Part shown: positions 5,254 through 8,114 of the stretch, piece by piece
Numbering within the stretch: position 1 is the stretch's first letter
How the letters are laid out: each line of letters opens with the position of its first letter
Assembly (NCBI GenBank): GCA_014381035.1
Contig: JACMIS010000352.1
Coordinates: forward strand, 1 to 8,114
Origin: Armatimonadota bacterium
GTDB taxonomy: Bacteria; Armatimonadota; Armatimonadia; Armatimonadales; Armatimonadaceae
Reading direction: 5' to 3'
DNA length: 8,114 nt
Position numbers and translations under genes: made by a program
Notes under the pieces: generated by a model
What the model was told of the DNA's origin: nothing
Seen by the model: the letters and a program-made list of their open reading frames with translations, nothing else
Database searches by the model: none

Positions 5254-6393
5254 ATGAATACCGTACCTGTCAACGAATCGCGTCTTCTGAACACATTCCT
5301 GACGCTGCTCCGCTTCAACACACCGTCAAAACACGAGAAACTTGCCAGCGAATATTGCGCGGACTATCTGCGAAACCTCGGCTTCTCTGTAGAATGGGAT
5401 GATGCGGGCGAAAAAGTCGGAGGTAATGTCGGCAATCTTTTCGCTTTCAAACCCGGCACCAGCGCGAACGCACCCGCGATATTCTTTTCCTCACACCTCG
5501 ACACGGTAGAAGCAACGCCTGGTCTGGAAATCTCTATCGAGGACGGCGTTATTCGTTCCACCTCGGACACCATTTTAGGCGCGGACGATAAGTCAGGTGT
5601 CGCGCCGATTCTGGAAGCGATGACACTCCTGCACGAATCCGGCGAAGCCCACGGCGATATTCAGATCATCCTGACCATTTGCGAGGAGATCGGATTAGTC
5701 GGTGCAAAACATGTGGACCCGTCGCGTATCAAGGCACGTTATGGTTTCGTTCTGGACTCGGGACCCCCCATCGGCGGCGTGACCTTTACCGCACCGTCGC
5801 AAAACAGCCTGCGGATTCGCATCGAGGGCAAGCCGAGTCACGCGGGAGCAGCACCGGAAGAAGGAATCAGCGCGATCCAAGTCGCCGCGCACGCGATTTC
5901 CAAAATGACGCAGGGGCGCATTGATGGGGAAACTACGGCGAACATCGGAACGATTCAGGGAGGAACGGCGCGAAACATCGTTCCCGCGGAGGTGTTCATC
6001 GTCGGCGAAGCGCGTTCGCGTAACAACGATAAACTCGCCGTGCAAACCGCGCATATGGTAGAAACTTTCGAGCGCGAGGCGGCGGCAATGGGCGCGAAGG
6101 CGTTCGTCGAAGTGATTGAGGAGTACCGAACCTACCGAATTTCAGAGACGGACCCGCCGATTCAGATCGCAAAACAGGCGGCGGAAGTGTGCGGATTCCC
6201 CTTCGCGCTGAAAGAATCGGGGGGCGGTTCCGACGCGAACATCTTTAACGGCCTCGGCGTCCCGACCACGGTTTTAGCCTGCGGGATGCAAGCGATCCAC
6301 ACCCACGACGAGTTCTGTCACCTGTCTGATCTCGTAAAAGACGCCGCCTGGGTCGTGGAAATCGTTCGTACGGCGAGAAACTACAATGGATAG
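5254..6393 (+). CDS. M20-family zinc metallopeptidase (PepT/YqjE-like)
   Basis: Cytoplasmic di-zinc aminopeptidase or deacylase of 379 residues; the exact substrate is not known. The M20 metal and catalytic residues are complete: HLD (H81, D83), GADDKSG (109-115, bridging D111), ICEEIG (catalytic base E144, ligand E145), LDSG (D168) and the final HTHDE (H349). The dimerisation-domain signature GKPSHAGAAPEEG starts at 192, and the substrate-site SGGGSD is at 322-327. These match the PepT-like subgroup often annotated as tripeptide aminopeptidase. The ATG at 5254 is preferred; a GTG at 5239 would add five residues. Neither has a Shine-Dalgarno. The gene starts 18 nt after the GH116 shard and ends immediately before the next ATG, with no gap. 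There is no signal peptide. Intact and probably active. Confidence 0.9.
   Translation: MNTVPVNESRLLNTFLTLLRFNTPSKHEKLASEYCADYLRNLGFSVEWDDAGEKVGGNVGNLFAFKPGTSANAPAIFFSSHLDTVEATPGLEISIEDGVIRSTSDTILGADDKSGVAPILEAMTLLHESGEAHGDIQIILTICEEIGLVGAKHVDPSRIKARYGFVLDSGPPIGGVTFTAPSQNSLRIRIEGKPSHAGAAPEEGISAIQVAAHAISKMTQGRIDGETTANIGTIQGGTARNIVPAEVFIVGEARSRNNDKLAVQTAHMVETFEREAAAMGAKAFVEVIEEYRTYRISETDPPIQIAKQAAEVCGFPFALKESGGGSDANIFNGLGVPTTVLACGMQAIHTHDEFCHLSDLVKDAAWVVEIVRTARNYNG
6382..6387 (+). promoter_or_regulatory. TACAAT -10-like motif before the DUF3866 gene
   Basis: TACAAT lies within the 9-mer CTACAATGG (6381-6389), identical to the 9-mer before the peptidase gene, and ends 6 nt before the ATG at 6394. 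No matching -35 or extended -10 TG is visible, and the motif is inside the last codons of the peptidase gene, so the promoter call is tentative. Readthrough translation from the peptidase gene is the alternative. Confidence 0.25.
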
Positions 6394-7494
6394 ATGTTAA
6401 AGACTGCGCAAGCGACTATCACCACCATTGTTCGTGCCGATTCTCAAATAGTGGAGGCGCGGGCGACGGCGGATGGCGAAAACGAAGAGCGGCGCGTGCT
6501 CGCGTATCCCGCACTCACCGGGAGCGTCGCGATTGGCGATTCAGTTTTGCTCAATATCACGGCGTCCAGTCTCTCGCTCGGAACGGGCGGGTATGACTTC
6601 GTAACCTCTAACCTTTCGAGAGCCGCGTCTGCCACCTTCGGCGATTCGGATGGTACGGAACACATCATCAAACTACGTTATACGCCGCACCAACACGCGG
6701 TTCGGGCGGTGGAGATGATGGGGGAATATCCGGCATATTGGGAACAATCACTTACCCCGCTCAGAGGGACACCGGTTGTGGTTTGTGAACTCCATTCTCA
6801 GGTGGCGGCGGTCTGTGCCGGAATAAAAGCGAGCCGTTCGGGTGCCCGAATTATTTACGTCTATACGGATACCGCCGCGCTTCCTATCGCTTTTTCCCGA
6901 CTCGTGACACAGTTGAAAACGTCGGATCTGATGGACGCGACAATAACAGCAGGGCAAGCATTCGGCGGCGATTATGAAGCGGTTTCCGTGCCGTCCGCCC
7001 TGATTGCCGCCGTGCATGTCGCCGGAGCCGATGTTGTGGTTGTCGGGCAAGGACCGGGCAACGCAGGAACCGGGACGCGTTACGGCTGGAGTGGCATAGA
7101 GCAGGCGAGCCAGTTAGAAATCGCCGCGATGCTGGACGGGACCACGATTGCGGCGGTTCGCGTTTCCGGGGGCGAGGTGCGCGAGAGGCATCAGGGCATA
7201 TCCCACCACAGCCTCACCGTCTTGGGCAAAATGACGCAACGGACCCATCTCATTGCCTACCCTGCCGAGAGAGAATGGGACAAAATCAGTTCCGAATTGG
7301 AGTTGAGTGAAGCAACCGTGCAACACTGCCTTTCTGCCGGGGAAAGCGAACCGGGGATCAAACTACTCGCCGAACGTGATATTCGGGTGACAACGATGGG
7401 ACGGACAGTGGACGCGGACAAGCCGTTTTTCGCATTCGCCTGTGCGGCGGGCAATGTTGCTGCGAAGCGCGTCGTTACGCCGACGCCGGAGTAG
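6394..7494 (+). CDS. DUF3866 family protein
   Basis: Conserved protein of 366 residues and unknown function. Hallmarks of DUF3866 occur in order: HIIKLRYTP (90-98), ELHSQ (132-136), YTDTAALP (157-164), TAGQAFGGDYEAV (185-197), GQGPGNAGTGT (218-228) and RERHQGISHHS (263-273). The cluster of conserved His, Asp, Glu and Gly-rich loops is compatible with an enzyme, but no reaction is established for the family. The ATG directly follows the TAG of the peptidase gene (6391-6393) with no spacer, so termination-reinitiation coupling is likely. No Shine-Dalgarno is evident. The N-terminal 90 residues are less conserved and look like a small beta-rich domain. No signal peptide or membrane helix is seen, so it is expected in the cytoplasm. 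Its 3' end overlaps the convergent gene by 20 bp. Confidence 0.88.
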   Translation: MLKTAQATITTIVRADSQIVEARATADGENEERRVLAYPALTGSVAIGDSVLLNITASSLSLGTGGYDFVTSNLSRAASATFGDSDGTEHIIKLRYTPHQHAVRAVEMMGEYPAYWEQSLTPLRGTPVVVCELHSQVAAVCAGIKASRSGARIIYVYTDTAALPIAFSRLVTQLKTSDLMDATITAGQAFGGDYEAVSVPSALIAAVHVAGADVVVVGQGPGNAGTGTRYGWSGIEQASQLEIAAMLDGTTIAAVRVSGGEVRERHQGISHHSLTVLGKMTQRTHLIAYPAEREWDKISSELELSEATVQHCLSAGESEPGIKLLAERDIRVTTMGRTVDADKPFFAFACAAGNVAAKRVVTPTPE

Positions 7495-8113
7495 ACAGAT
7501 GAGTTACACCAGCGAGCAGGGTTTTGAGCCGCGTTTCTAACTCGGTAACGGCGGCTCGCATCCCCGCGCGGCGGTTTTCCTTCCACTGTGTATAGAACTC
7601 CGAAACGTCCCACGCGTCGCCTAAAACCACGATGGCTTCGCGCAGGGGATGCGTCCGCGATGTGCCGAACACTTCTCGTTCCAGCCGGTAGATCGTCTCG
7701 CCGATGCGCTCCGCAGACGCGTTCGGACCGCCGACCATGCCGTCCGCCGCGACCATGAAGTTCTGTAACCGGTTCATGTCCGTGATCGCCGCGCGAACCG
7801 CCAGAAGCCGCCGCCGGTGCAGTTGTTTAGTGTAGATCGTCGCCCCGTCGGTCAGCGAGGCTTCGTACTCAAAAACGCGGTTATACAGCGTCCGCATCCG
7901 TAGCGAGGGCACGGATTCTATCGGCGGCTTGACATTGGTGAGTGTCACGATCCGGTGTTCGATGTAACGGACCGCTGCTTGAATCCGTTCATTGACCGGC
8001 GTATCCTGAGGCGGACGGATATTGTACTCGCGCTCGACTCCCTCCAAAACCCGTAGTGCTGCCGACCGTGCCCGCTCCCAGAGACGTTTGCTCCGGTCTG
8101 TTGTCAATCCCAT
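7475..8113 (-). CDS. C-terminal part of a probable PlsC-like acyltransferase (5' end outside window)
   Basis: The - strand frame is open to the right edge; an ATG at 8113 is the first visible Met but is probably internal. The 212 visible residues contain no HxxxxD acyltransferase motif. They look like the helical C-terminal extension that follows the acyltransferase domain in many phospholipid/glycerol acyltransferases: an Arg/Glu-rich helical stretch (about residues 40-115), then SAERIGETIYRLEREVFG (133-150), then PLREAIVVLGDAWDVSEFY (156-174), in which a strand and a G-x-x-x-DVS pattern resemble the final strand and loop of these proteins, followed by a helix to the end. Membrane-peripheral phosphatidic-acid synthesis would be the role if so. 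The assignment rests on the tail only, so an unrelated helical protein remains possible. It is convergent with DUF3866 and overlaps it by 20 bp. Confidence 0.45.
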   Translation of the reverse strand: MGLTTDRSKRLWERARSAALRVLEGVEREYNIRPPQDTPVNERIQAAVRYIEHRIVTLTNVKPPIESVPSLRMRTLYNRVFEYEASLTDGATIYTKQLHRRRLLAVRAAITDMNRLQNFMVAADGMVGGPNASAERIGETIYRLEREVFGTSRTHPLREAIVVLGDAWDVSEFYTQWKENRRAGMRAAVTELETRLKTLLAGVTHLSTPASA

Positions 8114-8114
8114 G

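Overview
The window is a gene-dense, moderately GC-rich stretch of bacterial chromosome. Seven CDS lie wholly inside it on the + strand, one + strand gene is cut by the left edge, and one - strand gene appears to be cut by the right edge. The genes are core metabolism (isoprenoid, nucleotide and CoA synthesis) mixed with poorly characterised conserved families. No phage, transposon, CRISPR, tRNA or rRNA is visible. A RemA-Gmk-CoaBC run, an MEP-pathway ispE, a DUF3866 protein and a glycoside hydrolase family 116 remnant together would fit an Armatimonadota-type or Chloroflexota/Bacillota-related lineage. That taxonomic guess is an inference of low to moderate confidence.

Region 1 (1-2285) is a tightly overlapped block: the 3' part of ispE, a SAM methyltransferase with an N-terminal zinc-ribbon-like segment, and a MobA-like nucleotidyltransferase. 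They are joined by GTGA and ATGA 4-base overlaps, so they are probably cotranscribed and translationally coupled.

Region 2 (2286-2583) is the only sizeable non-coding stretch. It holds a near-consensus sigma-70 promoter (TTGACG, 17 bp, TATAAT) with a perfect 12-bp palindrome in its spacer. This is followed by a leader of about 245 nt containing several inverted repeats, some mutually exclusive, which may be a regulatory leader or a separate small RNA.

Region 3 (2584-4861) is a conserved housekeeping module: a RemA/DUF370 DNA-binding protein, guanylate kinase (TTG start) and bifunctional CoaBC. The rpoZ gene that often sits between gmk and coaBC is absent. The coaBC start lies in a curious 5' region: its Shine-Dalgarno sits in a hairpin, and both lie inside the loop of a 14-bp inverted repeat made from an 8-bp tandem repeat that runs into the coding sequence.

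Region 4 (4858-5235) is a 125-residue ORF coupled to coaBC. It looks like only the C-terminal end of a GH116/DUF608 glycosidase, without the part expected to hold the catalytic acids.

Region 5 (5254-7494) is an M20-family zinc peptidase directly abutting a DUF3866 protein. Neither start has a recognisable Shine-Dalgarno, but each is preceded at nearly the same distance by the same 9-mer CTACAATGG containing a -10-like TACAAT, which raises the possibility of leaderless transcripts. Region 6 (7475-8113, - strand) is the C-terminal part of a protein resembling the tail of PlsC-type acyltransferases; it converges on and overlaps DUF3866 by 20 bp.

I did not find an unmistakable new system. The items most worth following are the remA leader, the coaBC 5' structure, the GH116 shard and the shared start motif.
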